Part shown: piece by piece, positions 36,420 through 48,639 of the stretch | Numbering within the stretch: position 1 is the first letter of the stretch | How the letters are laid out: each line of letters begins with the position of its first letter | Source of the DNA: Rattus norvegicus | Taxonomy: Eukaryota > Chordata > Mammalia > Rodentia > Muridae | Reading direction: 5' to 3' | Length of the DNA stretch: 64,000 nucleotides | Assembly: GCF_036323735.1 (NCBI RefSeq) | Contig: NC_086021.1 | Span: 134,134,976-134,198,975, forward strand | Program-made: the position numbers and the translations under genes | The notes under the pieces: generated by a model | What the model saw: only the letters and a program-made list of their open reading frames with translations | What the model was told of the DNA's origin: nothing | Databases searched by the model: none

Positions 36420-37595
36420 TAATAGATGTGATTGTTATTGCTATCAATATTTTGTTAAAAATTATCTAATTTAAGCAACCCTAAGAGAAAGTTCCTCACA
36501 ATTTGTAGGTGAAATGCATGATCCTCAGGGGAAGAAACCAATCAGATCACAAGCTACTCCCGGGAGAAAAGCTTCAAACTGTAGTTCCCATCTTAGTCCC
36601 AAGTGCCCTTTCCACCACACTTGAGAACTCTAATTTCTCCTTCCCTCTTTCCCATGAAAGGACTGGGTTTATTATTGCTTTCTTCTCCGTGTTTTGGTGG
36701 GAATATCACTCCAATAAATATTTTTATTTTTCCTGGGGTCCCTCCAGATCCACTTCCATTAACGCTGGGAAAGACTGAGCAAACTCCTAAGAGAGTTGCC
36801 TACCTTAAAAGGGCATTGCGTTTAGTAAACAGCCATAGGTTCAAATCCTACATGTACAGAGACTAAGTCATAGTCACTGTGTACTTTCATGCCTTAGTCC
36901 TCACAATGGCTCTATGAAGTCATTGCCTTTAATTAGCCCCAATGAGACTGAAAATGCTACAGCTCACGTTCTGCTGGAGAGACCTAGTAGAGGCCAGATG
37001 CCTCTGGCCCCTCTGGGCTGTATCACTGCCCACTAGAGATGAATCTCTATGACCCACACCTGCAGCTTTTCACTGTAAGCTTCTGTTGTCCTTAGCTCTA
37101 CAGGCTTAATGGATTTTGCTTCTTCTTGACGCATGTTCAGTCCAAAATGGGGCAGCCATATGGATTCTGCTCGGGCCCCAGGTTACTGTTTAACACCTTG
37201 GAGCTAGTAGGAAACCAACAGAAACATAGCCACACATTTGTAGTTTGTTCATATCATTTCTACATCATTAACGCACTACTAATTTTAAAGGACAGACCTA
37301 GAACATGTATGACAAACTGTTAATGCTTACTCTATCTGGGTGTTGGGCTTAAGGGGCTCAGGTTATCTTCCATATATTTATAATTGAAATACCTCATAGG
37401 TTACATTTTAAAAAACACCAGATAAAAAGGCTGTATAATCTTACAAAATATGGCTTCTCTTATATTCATGGAGTACAATACTTCTTACACATTGGAATGA
37501 CTAAATGTAGCTAGATACTTAAATACATAGTAATCACCACATAAAAGCTATATATAACAGATTTTCCCCAAAACCTAAAAATATATACCTATGGA

Positions 37596-37735
37596 CTGTC
37601 TGGATAGCTCAGTAGATAAAGGCACCTGCTATAGGGCCTAACAGTCTGGGTTCTACCCAAGACCAGCAAGGTGGAAAGAGAGAGAAGCTCTCACAAGTTG
37701 TCCTCTGACTTACACAGACAGACTGAGATCTTATG
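37596..37735 (+). mobile_element. B3-type SINE (old)
   Basis: GTCTGGATAGCTCAGTAGAT, AGTCTGGGTTCTACCCAAGA and GTTGTCCTCTGACTTACACA follow the tRNA-derived head and B3 body order. It is diverged and has no clear tail. Confidence 0.65.
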
Positions 37736-39023
37736 GTCAAGGCTTTAAGGAGTCATGCTGTACAGATACAGGGTTATCTGAAGCAAGGATGTGAGGGTAC
37801 AAGGTTAAGTTTGCTGGTGACCATATGTCACTGCACAGAATGGCATTCATCACCTGAGGTAACCCTTCCCTTCCTTTGTAAGAAGCACAGCCATCATCTT
37901 GAAAGAGGGATCCTCCCCCCCCCCCACAAGAACAATGTTGCTTTGCTCCCACTTACAAGATTGGTAAATAAAGTTAGAGTCTCATTGCATTCTTTCACAG
38001 TGAGAAACCAGTGAGAGAAAGAAGTTGCAGACTCCATATGTGGAAACCTACGCAAAGTCAAATTTAGATTGCAGGTCTATGTGACTATAGCACAGGATAA
38101 AAGACCTCTGCTAAGTGTGCCACAGCAACTAATTACAGGGTTGATGCTTTGAAATACTCTGCCAATGACCTGCCAATAGAAACAAAATACTAGTGTTCCT
38201 TGACCAAAACTCGCCCTCCTTGGGCAATGCCTGCATGAACATTTGAACTAATGTTTCTTGCTATTTGCTTTATAAACACAGTCATCCTGAATGTGTTTTT
38301 CCACATTTCCCAAAAATTGCTGTGAGAAGATCTCCAAATTCAACCCATCAATCATTAGCCACTCCCCTCACTTATCAACCGGTACATGAATAGCCTATTC
38401 TCATACTTTCTGGCACATACTACTACTTAAGTGGACATCAAAATGACCTATGCGTGGATAAGGGCACAGGAGCAGGAAATCCGCTGCGTCTGAGACACCG
38501 CCTGAACCTGAAGGGACTGACCGGATAAATAGTTCTCTGCACCCAAATCCCCTGGGAGGGAGAGCTAAACCTTCAGAGAGGCAGACACGCCTGGGAAACC
38601 AGAAGAGTCTACACTCGGCCCACATCTCTGACTCCAGAGGAAAACACCAAAACACCAAAGGCCATCTGGAACCCTGGTGCACGGAAGCTCCCGGAAAGGG
38701 CGGCGCAGATCTTCCTGGTTGCTGCCGCCGCGGAGAGCTCATAAGCAACACCCCACAAGCAAACTTGAGCCTCGGGACCGCAGGTAAGACCAACTTTTCT
38801 GCTGCAAGCGACCTGCCTGGTGAACTCAAGACACAGACCCACAGGAACAGCTGAAGACCTGTAGAGAGGAAAAACTACACGCCTGAAAGCACAACACTCT
38901 GTTCCCATAACTGGCTGAAAGAAAACAGGAAAACAGGTCTACAGCACTCCTGACACACAGGTTTATAGGACAGTGTAGCCACTGTCAGAAATAGCAGAAC
39001 AAAGTAACACTAGAGATAATCTG

Positions 39024-40100
39024 ATGGCAAGAGGCAAGCGCAGGAACCCAAGCAACAGAAACCAAGACTACATGGCACCATCGGACCCCAATTCTCCCAC
39101 CAAAACAAACATGGAATATCCAAACACACCAGAAAAGCAAGATCTAGTTTCAAAATCATATTTGATCAGGATGCTGGAGGACTTCAAGAAAGACGTGAAG
39201 AACTCCCTTAGAGAAACACAGGAAAACATAAATAAACAAGTAGAAGCCTACAGAGAGGAATCACAAAAATCCCTGAAAGAATTCCAGGAAAACACAATCA
39301 AACAATTGAAGGAATTAAAACTGGAAATAGAAGCAATCAAGAAGGAACACATGGAAACAACCCTGGATATAGAAAACCAAAGGAAAAGACAAGGAGCTGT
39401 AGATACAAGCTTCACCAACAGAATACAAGAGATGGAAGAGAGAATCACAGGAGCAGAAGATTCCATAGAAATCATTGACTCAACTGTCAAAGATAATGTA
39501 AAGCGGAAAAAGCTACTGGTCCAAAACATACAGGAAATCCAGGACTCAATGAGGAGATCAAACCTAAGAATAATAGGTATAGAAGAGAGTGAAGACTCCC
39601 AGCTCAAAGGACCAGTAAATATCTTCAACAAAATCATAGAAGAAAACTTCCCTAACCTAAAAAAAGAGATACCCATAGGCATACAAGAAGCCTACAGAAC
39701 CCCAAATAGATTGGACCAGAAAAGAAACAACTCCCGTCACATAATAGTCAAAACACCAAATGCACAAAATAAAGAAAGAATATTAAAAGCAGTAAGGGAA
39801 AAAGGTCAAGTAACATATAAAGGCAGACCTATCAGAATTACACCAGACTTCTTGCCAGAAACTATGAAGGCCAGAAGATCCTGGACTGATGTCATACAGA
39901 CCCTAAGAGAACACAAATGCCAGCCCAGGTTAGTGTATCCTGCAAAACTCTCAATTAACATAGATGGAGAAACCAAGATATGCCATGACAAAACCAAATT
40001 TACACAATATCTTTCTACAAATCCAGCACTACAAAGGATAATAAATGGTAAAGCCCAACATAAGGAGGCAAGCTACACCCGAGAAAAAGCAAGAAACTAA
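39024..40100 (+). CDS. L1 ORF1p, intact open frame (358 aa)
   Basis: ORF1p is the trimeric RNA-binding nucleic-acid chaperone that coats L1 RNA in the cytoplasm. The frame starts MARGKRRNPSNRNQDY, with a basic N-terminus. A heptad-rich coiled coil runs about residues 45-170 (ENINKQVEAYREESQKSLKE). An RRM starts near 178 (RRSNLRIIGIEE) and a C-terminal domain covers about 258-335, with KGRPIRITPDF and MKARRSW. The length is near the usual for rodent ORF1p and no stop or frameshift is present. The start matches the place of the ORF1 start in the related copy at 50670. Expression is unknown; ORF2 of the same element is dead. Confidence 0.88.
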   Translation: MARGKRRNPSNRNQDYMAPSDPNSPTKTNMEYPNTPEKQDLVSKSYLIRMLEDFKKDVKNSLRETQENINKQVEAYREESQKSLKEFQENTIKQLKELKLEIEAIKKEHMETTLDIENQRKRQGAVDTSFTNRIQEMEERITGAEDSIEIIDSTVKDNVKRKKLLVQNIQEIQDSMRRSNLRIIGIEESEDSQLKGPVNIFNKIIEENFPNLKKEIPIGIQEAYRTPNRLDQKRNNSRHIIVKTPNAQNKERILKAVREKGQVTYKGRPIRITPDFLPETMKARRSWTDVIQTLREHKCQPRLVYPAKLSINIDGETKICHDKTKFTQYLSTNPALQRIINGKAQHKEASYTREKARN

Positions 40101-40159
40101 TCATCTTGACAACAAAACAAAGAGAAGAAAAGCACACAAACATAACCTCACATCCGAAT

Positions 40160-43100
40160 ATGAATATAACAGGAAGCAATAATCACTAGTCCTTAATATC
40201 TGTCAACATCAATGGTCTCAACTCCCCAATAAAAAGACATAGATTAACAAACTGGATACGCAATGAGGACCCTGCATTCTGCTGCCTACAGGAAACACAC
40301 CTCAGAGACAAAGACAGACACTACCTCAGAGTGAAAGGCTGGAAAACAACTTTCCAAGCAAATGGTCAGAAGAAGCAAGCTGAAGTAGCCATTCTAATAT
40401 CAAATAAAATCAATCTTCAACTAAAAGTCATCAAAAAAGATAAGGAAGGACACTTCATATTCATCAAAGGAAAAATCCACCAAGATGAACTCTCAATCCT
40501 AAATATCTATGCCCCAAATACAAGGGCACCTACATACGTAAAAGAAACCTTACTAAAGCTCAAAACACACATTGCACCTCACACAATAATAGTAGGAGAT
40601 TTCAACACCCCACTCTCATCAATGGACAGATCATGGAAACAGAAATTAAACAGAGACGTAGACAGACTAAGAGAAGTCATGACCCAAATGCACTTAACAG
40701 ATATTTATAGAACATTCTATCCTAAATCAAAAGGATATACATTCTTCTAAGCTCCTCATTGTACTTTCTCCAAAATTGACCATATAATTGGTCAAAAAAT
40801 GGGCCTCAACAGGTAGAGAAAGATAGAAATAATCCCATGCGTGCTATCAGACCACCACGGCCTAAACCTGGTCTTCAATAACAATAAGGGAAGAACGCCC
40901 ATATATACGTGGAAGTTAAACAATGCTCTACTCAATGATAACCTGGTCAAGGAAGAAATAAAAAATTAAAGACTTCTTAGAATTTAATGAAAATGAAGGT
41001 GCAACATACCCAAACTTATGGGACACAATGAAAGCTGTGCTAAGAGGAAAACTTATAGCTCTGAGTGCCTGCAGAAAGAAACAGGAGAGAGCATATGTCA
41101 GCAGCTTGACAGCACACCTAAAAGCTCTAGAACAAAAAGAAGCAAATACACCCAGGAGGAGTAGAAGGCAGGAAATAATGAAACTCCAAGCTGAAATCAA
41201 CCAAGTAGAAACAAAAAGGACCATAGAAAGAATCAACAGAACCAAAAGTTGGTTCTTTGAGAAAATCAACAAGATAGATAAACCCTTAGCCAGACTAACG
41301 AGAGGACACAGAGAGTGTGTCCAAATTAACAAAATCAGAAATGAAAAGGGAGACATAACTACAGATTCAGAGGAAATTCAAAAAATCAACAGATCTTACT
41401 ACAAAAGCCTATATTCAACAAAACTTGAAAATCTGCAGGAAATGGACAATTTCCTAGACAGATACCAGGTACCGAAGTTAAATCAGGAACAGATAAACCA
41501 GTTAAACAACCCCGTAACTCCTAAGGAAATAGAAGCAGTCATTAAAGGTCTCCCAACCAAAAAGAGCCCAGGTCCAGACGGGTTTAGTGCAGAATTCTAT
41601 CAGACCTTCATAGAAGACCTCGTACCAATACTATCCAAACTATTCCACAAAATTGAAACAGATGGAGCCCTACCGAATTCCTTCTATGAAGCCACAATTA
41701 CTCTTATACCTAAACCACACAAAGACCCAACAAAGAAAGAGAACTTCAGACCAATTTCCCTTATGAATATCGACGCAAAAATACTCAATAAAATTCTGGC
41801 AAACCGAATTCAAGAGCACATCAAAACAATCATCCACCATGATCAAGTAGGCTTCATCCCAGGCATGCAGGGATGGTTTAATATACGGAAAACCATCAAC
41901 GTGATCCATTATATAAACAAACTGAAAGAACAGAACCACATGATCATTTCATTAGATGCTGAGAAAGCATTTGACAAAATTCAACACCCCTTCATGATAA
42001 AAGTCCTGGAAAGAATAGGAATTCAAGGCCCATACCTAAACATAGTAAAAGCCATATACAGCAAACCTGTTGCTAACATTAAACTAAATGGAGAGAAACT
42101 TGAAGCAATCCCACTAAAATCAGGGACTAGACAAGGCTGCCCACTCTCTCCCTACTTATTCAATATTGTTCTTAAAGTTCTAGCCAGAGCAATCAGACAA
42201 CAAAAGGAAATCAAGGGGATACAGATTTGTAAAGAAGAAGTCAAAATATCACTATTTGCAGATGATATGATAGTATATTTAAGTGATCCCAAAAGTTCCA
42301 CCAGAGAACTACTAAAGCTGATAAACAACTTCAGCAAAGTGGCTGGGTATAAAATTAACTCAAATAAATCAGTAGCCTTCCTCTACACAAAAGAGAAACA
42401 AGCCGAGAAAGAAATTAGGGAAACGACACCCTTCATAATAGACCCAAACAATATAAAGTACCTCGGTGTGACTTTGACCAAGCAAGTAAAAGATCTGTAC
42501 AATAAGAACTTCAAGACTCTGAAGAAATTGAAGAAGACCTCAGAAGATGGAAAGATCTCCCATGCTCATGGATTGGCAGGATTAATATAGTAAAAAATAG
42601 CCATTTTACCAAAAGCGATCTACAGATTCAATGCAATCCCCATAAAAATACCAATCCAATTCTTCAAAGAGTTAGACAGAACAATTTGCAAATTCATCTG
42701 GAATAACAAAAAACCCAGGATAGCTAAAACTATCCTCAACAATAAAAGGACTTCAGGGGGAATCACTATCCCTGAACTCAAGCAATATTACAGAGCAATT
42801 GTGATAAAAACTGCATGGTATTGGTACAGAGACAGACAGATAGACCAATGGAACAGAATTGAAGACCCAGAAATGAACCCACACACCTATGGGCACTTGA
42901 TTTTTGACAAAGAAGCCAAAACCATTCAATGGAAAAAAGATAGCATTTTCAGCAAATAGTGCTGGTTCAACTGGAGGGCAACATGTAGAAGAATGCAGAT
43001 CGATCCATGCTTATCACCCTGTACAAAGCTTAAGTCCAAGTGGATCAAGGACCGCCACATCAAACCAGATACACTCAAACTAATAGAAGAAAAACTAGGG

Positions 43101-43978
43101 CAGCATCTGGAACACATGGGCACTGGAAAAAATTTCCTGAACAAAACACCAATGGCTTATGCTCTAAGATCAAGAATCGACAAATGGGATCTCATAAAAC
43201 TGCAAAGCTTCTGTAAGGCAAAGGACACTGTGGTTAGAACAAAAGGGCAACCAACAGATTGGGAAAAGATCTTTACCAATCCTACAACAGATAGAGGCCT
43301 TATATCCAAAATATACAAAGAACTCAAGAAGTTAGACCGCAGGGAGACAAATAACCCTATTAAAAAATGGGGTTCAGAGTTAAACAAAGAATTCACAGCT
43401 GAGGAATGCCGAATGGCTGAGAAATACCTAAAGAAATGTTCAACATCTTTAGTCATAAGGGAAATGCAAATCAAAACAACCCTGAGATTTCACCTCATAC
43501 CAGTGAGAATGGCTAAGATCAAAATCTCAGGTGACAACAAATGCTGGTGAGAATGTGGAGAAAGAAGAACACTCCTCCATTGTTGGTGGGATTGCAGACT
43601 GGTAAAACCATTCTGGAAATCAGTCTGGAGGTTCCTCAGAAAATTGGACATTGAACTACCTGAGGATCCAGCTATACCTCTCTTGGGCATATACCCAAAA
43701 ATGCCCCAACATATAAAAAAGACACGTGCTCCACTATGTTCATAGCAGCCTTATTTATAATAGCCAGAAGCTGGAAAGAACCCAGATGCCCTTCAACAGA
43801 GGAATGGATACAGAAAATGTGGTACATCTACACAATGGAATATTACTCAGCTATCAAAAACAATGACTTTATGAAATTCATAGACAAATGGTTGGAACTG
43901 GAAAATATCATCCTGAGTGAGGTAACCCAATCACAGAAAAACAGACATGGTATGCACTCATTAATAAGTGGCTATTAG
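40160..43978 (+). pseudogene. L1 ORF2 (endonuclease-reverse transcriptase), inactivated
   Basis: The ORF2 order is clear: endonuclease motifs (VGDFNTPLSS near 40600, SDHHG near 40850), the reverse transcriptase domain with the catalytic FADD at 42255-42266, and the Cys-rich C-terminal region ending MHSLISGY. It is broken by a TAG at 40187, stops at 40748 and near 40815, a frameshift in an A-rich stretch near 40965, another near 42530 with loss of frame to about 42990, and a TGA near 43548 that replaces a codon in the Cys-rich region. The longest open stretch, 41028-42590, covers linker and reverse transcriptase. It cannot make full ORF2p. Confidence 0.93.
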
Positions 43979-44543
43979 CCCAAATGCTTGAATTACCCTA
44001 GATGCATAGAACACATGAAACTCAAGACGGATGATCAAAATGTGAATGCTTCACTCCTTCTTTAAAGGGGGGAACAAGAATACCCTTGGCAGGGAATAGA
44101 GAGGCAAAGATTAAAACAGAGGCAGAAGGAACACCCATTCAGAGCTCCACATGTGGCCCATACATATACAGCCACCCAATTAGACAAGATGGATGAAGCA
44201 AAGAAGTGCAGGCCGACAGGAGCCAGATATAGATCTCTCCCGAGAGACACAGCCAGAATACAGCAAACACAGAGGCGTATGCCAGCAGCAAACCACTGAA
44301 TTAAGAATAGGACCCCCATTGGAATCAGAGAAAGAACTGGAAGAGCTTGAAGGGGCTCGAGACCCCAAAAGTACAACAATGCCAAGCAACCAGAGCTTCC
44401 AGGGACTAAGCCACTACCTAAAGACTATACATGGACTGACCCTGGACTCTGACCTCATAGGTAGCAATGAATATCCTAGTAAGATCACCAGTGGAACGGG
44501 AAGCCCGATCTGCTAAGACTGAACCCCCAATGAACATGATTGT

Positions 44544-44619
44544 TGGGGGGAGGGCAGCAATGGGGGGAGGGTGGGGAGGGAAAAACCCATAAAGGGGAGG
44601 GGGAGGGATTAGGGGGATG
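44544..44619 (+). other. G-rich polypurine tract in L1 3' UTR (G-quadruplex candidate)
   Basis: Multiple G3-G6 runs with short loops (TTGGGGGGAGGG, TGGGGGGAGGGTGGGGAGGG, then AAAGGGGAGGGGGAGGG) satisfy the usual G4 pattern. Rodent and human L1 3' UTRs are known to carry such tracts. The nested copy has its counterpart at about 51945-52022. Confidence 0.85.
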
Positions 44620-44683
44620 TTTGCCCAGAAAGCAGGAAAGGGAATAACATTTGAAATGTAAATAAGAAATACTCAAGTTAATA

Positions 44684-44785
44684 AAGAAGAAGAAGAAGAA
44701 GAAGAAGAAGAAGAAGAAGAAGAAGAAGAAGAAGAAGAAGAAGAAGAAGAAGAAGAAGAAGAAGAAGAAGAAGAAGAAGAAGAAG
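44684..44785 (+). repeat. GAA/TTC triplet array, 34 pure units
   Basis: 102 bp of uninterrupted AAG repeats directly follow the L1 terminus, so it evolved from the retrotransposon poly(A) tail. The Atp8b4 transcript carries UUC. The poly-serine frame on the minus strand is an artefact of the repeat. Confidence 0.98.
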
Positions 44786-45572
44786 ATAAACCAAAGGGAA
44801 GGGAAGGTTTCAGATGTAGACTGGGGTTAAGACCATTCCCCACCTTTCTCTTGTGCTTGGTTCTCCTTGGCTGGAGAGCACACACAGGACTTGCCTGCCA
44901 CATTTTTCACTCTACCACCATTGTTCAAAATACATGTTGTAGCTCGTTAAAACTAATCCACCTTTTTCTACTTTCAAGAAGGGACAAAATGATTCCTACA
45001 TCACCAGTAATAACCTGTAGATGTTACAGTGTCAAATTGATTTCTCATCGTTTTCACATTTTCTAGCAACAACTAACGCTGGAATCTTCAACAGAAAGAT
45101 GTTAGTTGGCATATCCATTAAAACCTCTTTCATGACACATTGGATAATATTAGATTCAGAGGACGGATAGTAAAGCTTTTCCAAAATTGTTATCTATTCT
45201 TCAAATATGTCTTGTTGAAAGTTTGCTCTCCCCTAAGGCAAAAGTGTCATTAATGTTTTTCTTGAGATCTAAGAACCGCATTGTATAATAAACCAGGGTA
45301 ACATGTAATATTTTCTCTTTTATTAAAAATAGATTCTTTAAAAGATGACCTATGCATTAATTCTTGAGAAATAATGTATTTTATCATCTTCCCCTGCCCA
45401 CTGAGCTGTTAGGGAAGAGAAATACATGTGAAAACACACGGTAGAGCCAGCACTTGTAAGATGTGCCGACGAGGAAAGATTTTCGTTGTCATGAGGGTCT
45501 ATAAAGGCATGAATCCCACTGCTGGCCCTGAGCAAAGCTGCCCCCAATGTGCTGTGCTGTGTACTCACTCAC

Positions 45573-45631
45573 CGCATACTGGAACTTCTCATTGTAGTCA
45601 CGGTCGTTGGCTTTCACCACCCGCTCCACTT
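45573..45631 (-). CDS. Atp8b4: Atp8b4 coding exon, N-terminal cytosolic segment (second coding exon)
   Basis: ATP8B4 is a class-1 P4-ATPase, a multi-pass phospholipid flippase of the ATP8B branch thought to work with a CDC50 subunit. This 59-bp exon supplies two bases of a split Glu codon plus 19 codons reading VERVVKANDRDYNEKFQYA, which matches the cytosolic stretch just before the first membrane helix. On the minus strand a pyrimidine-rich tract ending TTCTTTTAG precedes it at 45632 and a GTGAGT donor follows at 45572. It ends on a codon boundary, in phase with the next exon at 17894. At 59 bp it is not a multiple of three, so skipping or losing it would shift the frame. The preceding exon with the start codon (about ten codons in the human protein) was searched for by eye between here and 64000 and not found. 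Identity rests on remembered family sequence; the alternative ATP8B2 fits less well. Confidence 0.9.
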
Positions 45632-45806
45632 CTAAAAGAAAGAAAAATAAGGTGTGAATAAGGGTTAAACCCATAGAAACAGGTATGGCTTGTAAAAGTG
45701 ACATCACTGGAGTCACTGTGATTTCTTTCAAATTGAAGGACATTGAATTCTGTCCAACCTGAATGTTGGAACACCAGTCGGAAAGTTCTAAATGAGTCTG
45801 AGGAAA

Positions 45807-46120
45807 TGTTTCACTGGGTAAAAGGACTTTCAAAATCAGGAGGACCCGAGTTTGAATCCCCAAACCCATGTGAAAGCTGGACACACAGCACAGATGTCTA
45901 CAATCTCAAAACAGAGATGGAGGTGGGAACAAGGGAATCCATGAAAGCTCTCAGCCTGGCTAGCCTGGCATATAGGAAGAAAATCACAGAAAACCTGCCT
46001 CAAACAGGGTGAAAAGGAAGACCGCCTGATTATCCTTTGACCTCTAAATGGGTACTGTGGCATTGTGTGCCTGCATTTACACACAATAATGGACACACAC
46101 ACACACATATACACACTTGA
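45807..46120 (+). mobile_element. B4-type SINE (old)
   Basis: The head GTTTCACTGGGTAAAAGGAC, then GAGTTTGAATCCCCAAACCC and a B1-like middle ending AAACCTGCCTCAAACAGGGT and a CA tail fit B4. It lies 175 bp upstream of the exon at 45573-45631 in gene order. Confidence 0.68.
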
Positions 46121-47217
46121 AATAGTTAAAACAATATCTCAAAATGAGCAGCTACAATGTTTTGCATTATCTCTTTAATGAAATCCATAAAATAAAACAT
46201 TATATTTCTCTAGTGTATATCAATTCAGCTATACAAAGACCCTTTGAACTGAAAATTTCTGGTTTATTAAAAGTAGGTTTTAAAATATCAAAGTCTGGGA
46301 TGGGGAGGAAAAAAAATCAAAATCTACAACCCTTTCTCTTAACTTCATGTCATTTCTAAAAGAGAAAGACTCAGTAAAAGCCAAACATACCTTGAAAATT
46401 ATTTTCTTCAACACACACACACACCCACAAACTACAATGCAGCCAAATAAAATCATACAGCTGTGGCCAATTAAGTCACTGACCTTATGCTTTATGTCCA
46501 CAGACCAAAAGGTAGGATTTCTAAAAAGCCTGTCACATGAGTAAGAGCCTTCAGTAGGCATAGTCAATGAGTTAAATCTCTTCTGAAAGACAATGTATAT
46601 ACCATACCAGCACACACAATAAATAAATGGACAATCCTAAATTTTATGACAGTGCAAAATTAAAATTGTCAAAGAGAAGATGGTGCCTGGAACACTGGCT
46701 ATGTATCCGCTGTAGTAAGGGTATGCTCTGGTCTTGTGTTTACCAGAAAACTGTTGCAGATAATATCAAGAGCTTGAGATCAAATAATAAAAGCTATAGG
46801 GAGAGTTTGCAAAGCAGTTGCCAGAGGTCAACAGTGAGCCTGCATGGAAAATGACCCAACATCTGACTTGAGGGTTCCTTGATTTCACAGTTCTCTGGAA
46901 ATGACCAAGTTGTAAATTTAGTAGGTGTAGAGTATGAGGCATGCTCTTAAGAAAGAGAACAGAAGGGAAGAGTGCTTTCAAGGAAGGCAACACGATGCAA
47001 GTGCTGAAGAAGGAAAGAAAGAAGCATATTTAATGGCACCCCATGTCAGACATCACAAACTGTGAAAACTATTTTCCCAGAATTCTCTTTTGGCTTGCCC
47101 CACTGTTTGAGAGCCTCGGACAAGAGATTGAGGTACATATCTTACATATGAAAGCAAACCTGACGTCCAGGTTCTCCCAGCATCCCTCAGTCCCTACCCT
47201 TCCCCCCAGAGGCTCTT

Positions 47218-47220
<3 letters not shown>

Positions 47221-47278
<58 letters not shown>

Positions 47279-47298
47279 TTCCTTCCTTCCTTCCTTCC
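47221..47298 (+). repeat. CT and CCTT compound microsatellite
   Basis: About 27 TC units followed by about six CCTT units. Confidence 0.97.
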
Positions 47299-47424
47299 CA
47301 TGGTGACTTCCCTGGGACAACTTGCCTGCCTGAGAGCAGCTTCCCAATAAACCTGCCTTTAATATAATCTAATCTGGCTTGAATTGGCTTGTTTCACTGG
47401 CAGAGAAGTAAGTTATCACCCAAT

Positions 47425-47781
47425 TGTGGTGGTTTAAATAAGAATGACCCTTACAGACTCATATATTTGAATACTTAGTCATCAGCACTACTTAGAAGGA
47501 TTAGAAGGTGTGGCCTTGTTGGATTGAATGTGGCCTTGTTGGAGGAAGTGTGTCAATGGGGGTAGGCTTTGAGGCAGACCCATGCTATTCCTTCTGCCTG
47601 TAACTCTGGATGTAGTACTCTCAGCTATTTGTCCAGCACCATGTCTGCCTGCATGCTTCCCTGCTCCCCACCATGATGATAATGGATTAAGCAAGCCTCA
47701 ATGAAATGCTTTCTTTCATAAGAGTTGCCGTGGCCATGGTGACTCTTCACAGAATTAACTAATTTCACATTAACTAAGGCA
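47425..47781 (+). mobile_element. Solo LTR, MaLR (MT-type)
   Basis: It starts TGTGGTGGTTTAAATAAGAA, contains GAAGGTGTGGCCTTGTTGGA (partly duplicated in tandem) and CACCATGATGATAATGGATT, and ends near AACTAAGGCA. It aligns along its length with the LTRs at 10741 and 63301. The flanking five bases do not match exactly, so the ends or the duplication have decayed. Confidence 0.8.
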
Positions 47782-48180
47782 ACAAGACACTACTCCTCAG
47801 TCTGAAGGTTACTTTGAAAATTGCTCCTAACAAATGACAACTGTTTGGGGGTTATGTTTCCACCCCTACCACTTGTGGGGTGTGCTATTCATCTAACAGT
47901 CATCTGCATGGTTCTCTTCTTGCCTGGAAAGTCAAGTCTGTGGTTGTTCCTGCAGTCCAGCCTGATGAGAGTGAGGCTGGACTTACGGGATCAGTTTACA
48001 ACCCCTGAATATGCCTTCTTGTCATGGATGCCACCAGCCTTCTAAGCAACCAACCACCTGAGAGAAACTTCACTCCTGGCCCTAAAATTCTGATCATTCC
48101 ATCTTCTTGATTAAACAACAATGGCAACAATAAGGCAAATAGAACTTGGAGTATGTAGTACTACCTTATTACAAAATCTA

Positions 48181-48252
48181 AAAGGAAGGAGGAAGGAAGG
48201 AAGGAAGGAAGGAAGGAAGGAAGGAAGGAAGGAAGGAAGGAAGGAAGGAAGG
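48181..48252 (+). repeat. GGAA microsatellite
   Basis: About 16 GGAA units, nearly pure. Confidence 0.97.
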
Positions 48253-48639
48253 GGAAAAAAGAAAACGCTTCTGTCAAAAAAAACAAAAGTAGTGGGTATT
48301 ATTGCAAAGGTGTGAGAAGGGCTCTTTCCAAATGGCAAGAGTTAACATGGGCCATTCACCCACTGAAAGAGACTTAGAGGCTTCAGCTCTAAGTCAAAAA
48401 TTAGATATAGTCATTTGAAGATTAGTTGGCGCTGACTTGGATTATGCACATCCGAAAGACTGTCATCTTCAGATTCAACACTCGTGTGTCCACGTGCAAG
48501 AGCACGACTCTATAGTTGTGCACCAAACTGTACTTACTGCACCACCACAACCTTGACACTACAAATCAAGAAGGAATTATGCACCTAGAATTATTGGTAG
48601 CCACATTCTAAAATGTTTTAAATCTGATTAGTATTCTGC

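Larger units (their letters stand above)
38440..44683 (+). mobile_element. Near full-length rat L1 (L1-A), antisense to Atp8b4
   Basis: The order is a GC-richer 5' UTR (about 38440-39023), intact ORF1 (39024-40100), broken ORF2 (40160-43978) and a 3' UTR with G-rich polypurine blocks (44544-44619) and end ACTCAAGTTAATAAAGAAGA. The tail has grown into a GAA triplet array. The 5' boundary is approximate and no TSD could be matched. It lies in the large Atp8b4 intron, with its 3' end about 790 bp from the exon at 45573. Divergence from the nested copy at 50907-52107 looks like a few percent by eye. Confidence 0.92.
17895..45572 (-). other. Atp8b4 large intron (about 27.7 kb)
   Basis: This intron runs from the GTGAGT donor at 45572 to the CAG acceptor ending at 17895. 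About half is repeat-derived; each recognisable element is listed separately. Stretches where I see no gene or named repeat are 17895-19105, 19652-20990, 21150-22160, 22990-24130, 24290-26370, 28010-28580, 28855-29395, 30170-31275, 31510-33105, 34490-35040, 35130-36190, 36420-37590, 37740-38430 and 44790-45572. Weak MIR-like stretches may lie near 24850-24950 and 36880-37000. No extra exon joins in phase: the flanking exons already match the continuous protein. Confidence 0.8.

Noticed and set aside
38440..38480. TSD for L1-A
   Set aside because: No sequence near the 5' boundary matches the bases after the GAA array, so no TSD is claimed.
44673..44903. Poly-serine frame on the minus strand
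   Set aside because: It is simply the translation of the GAA/TTC triplet array.
45428..45661. Plus-strand frame overlapping the Atp8b4 exon
   Set aside because: It is a chance antisense shadow of the exon.
45489..45884. 131-codon minus-strand frame taken as a single gene
   Set aside because: Only 45573-45631 is coding; the rest is intron on both sides of the Atp8b4 exon, with clear splice sites.
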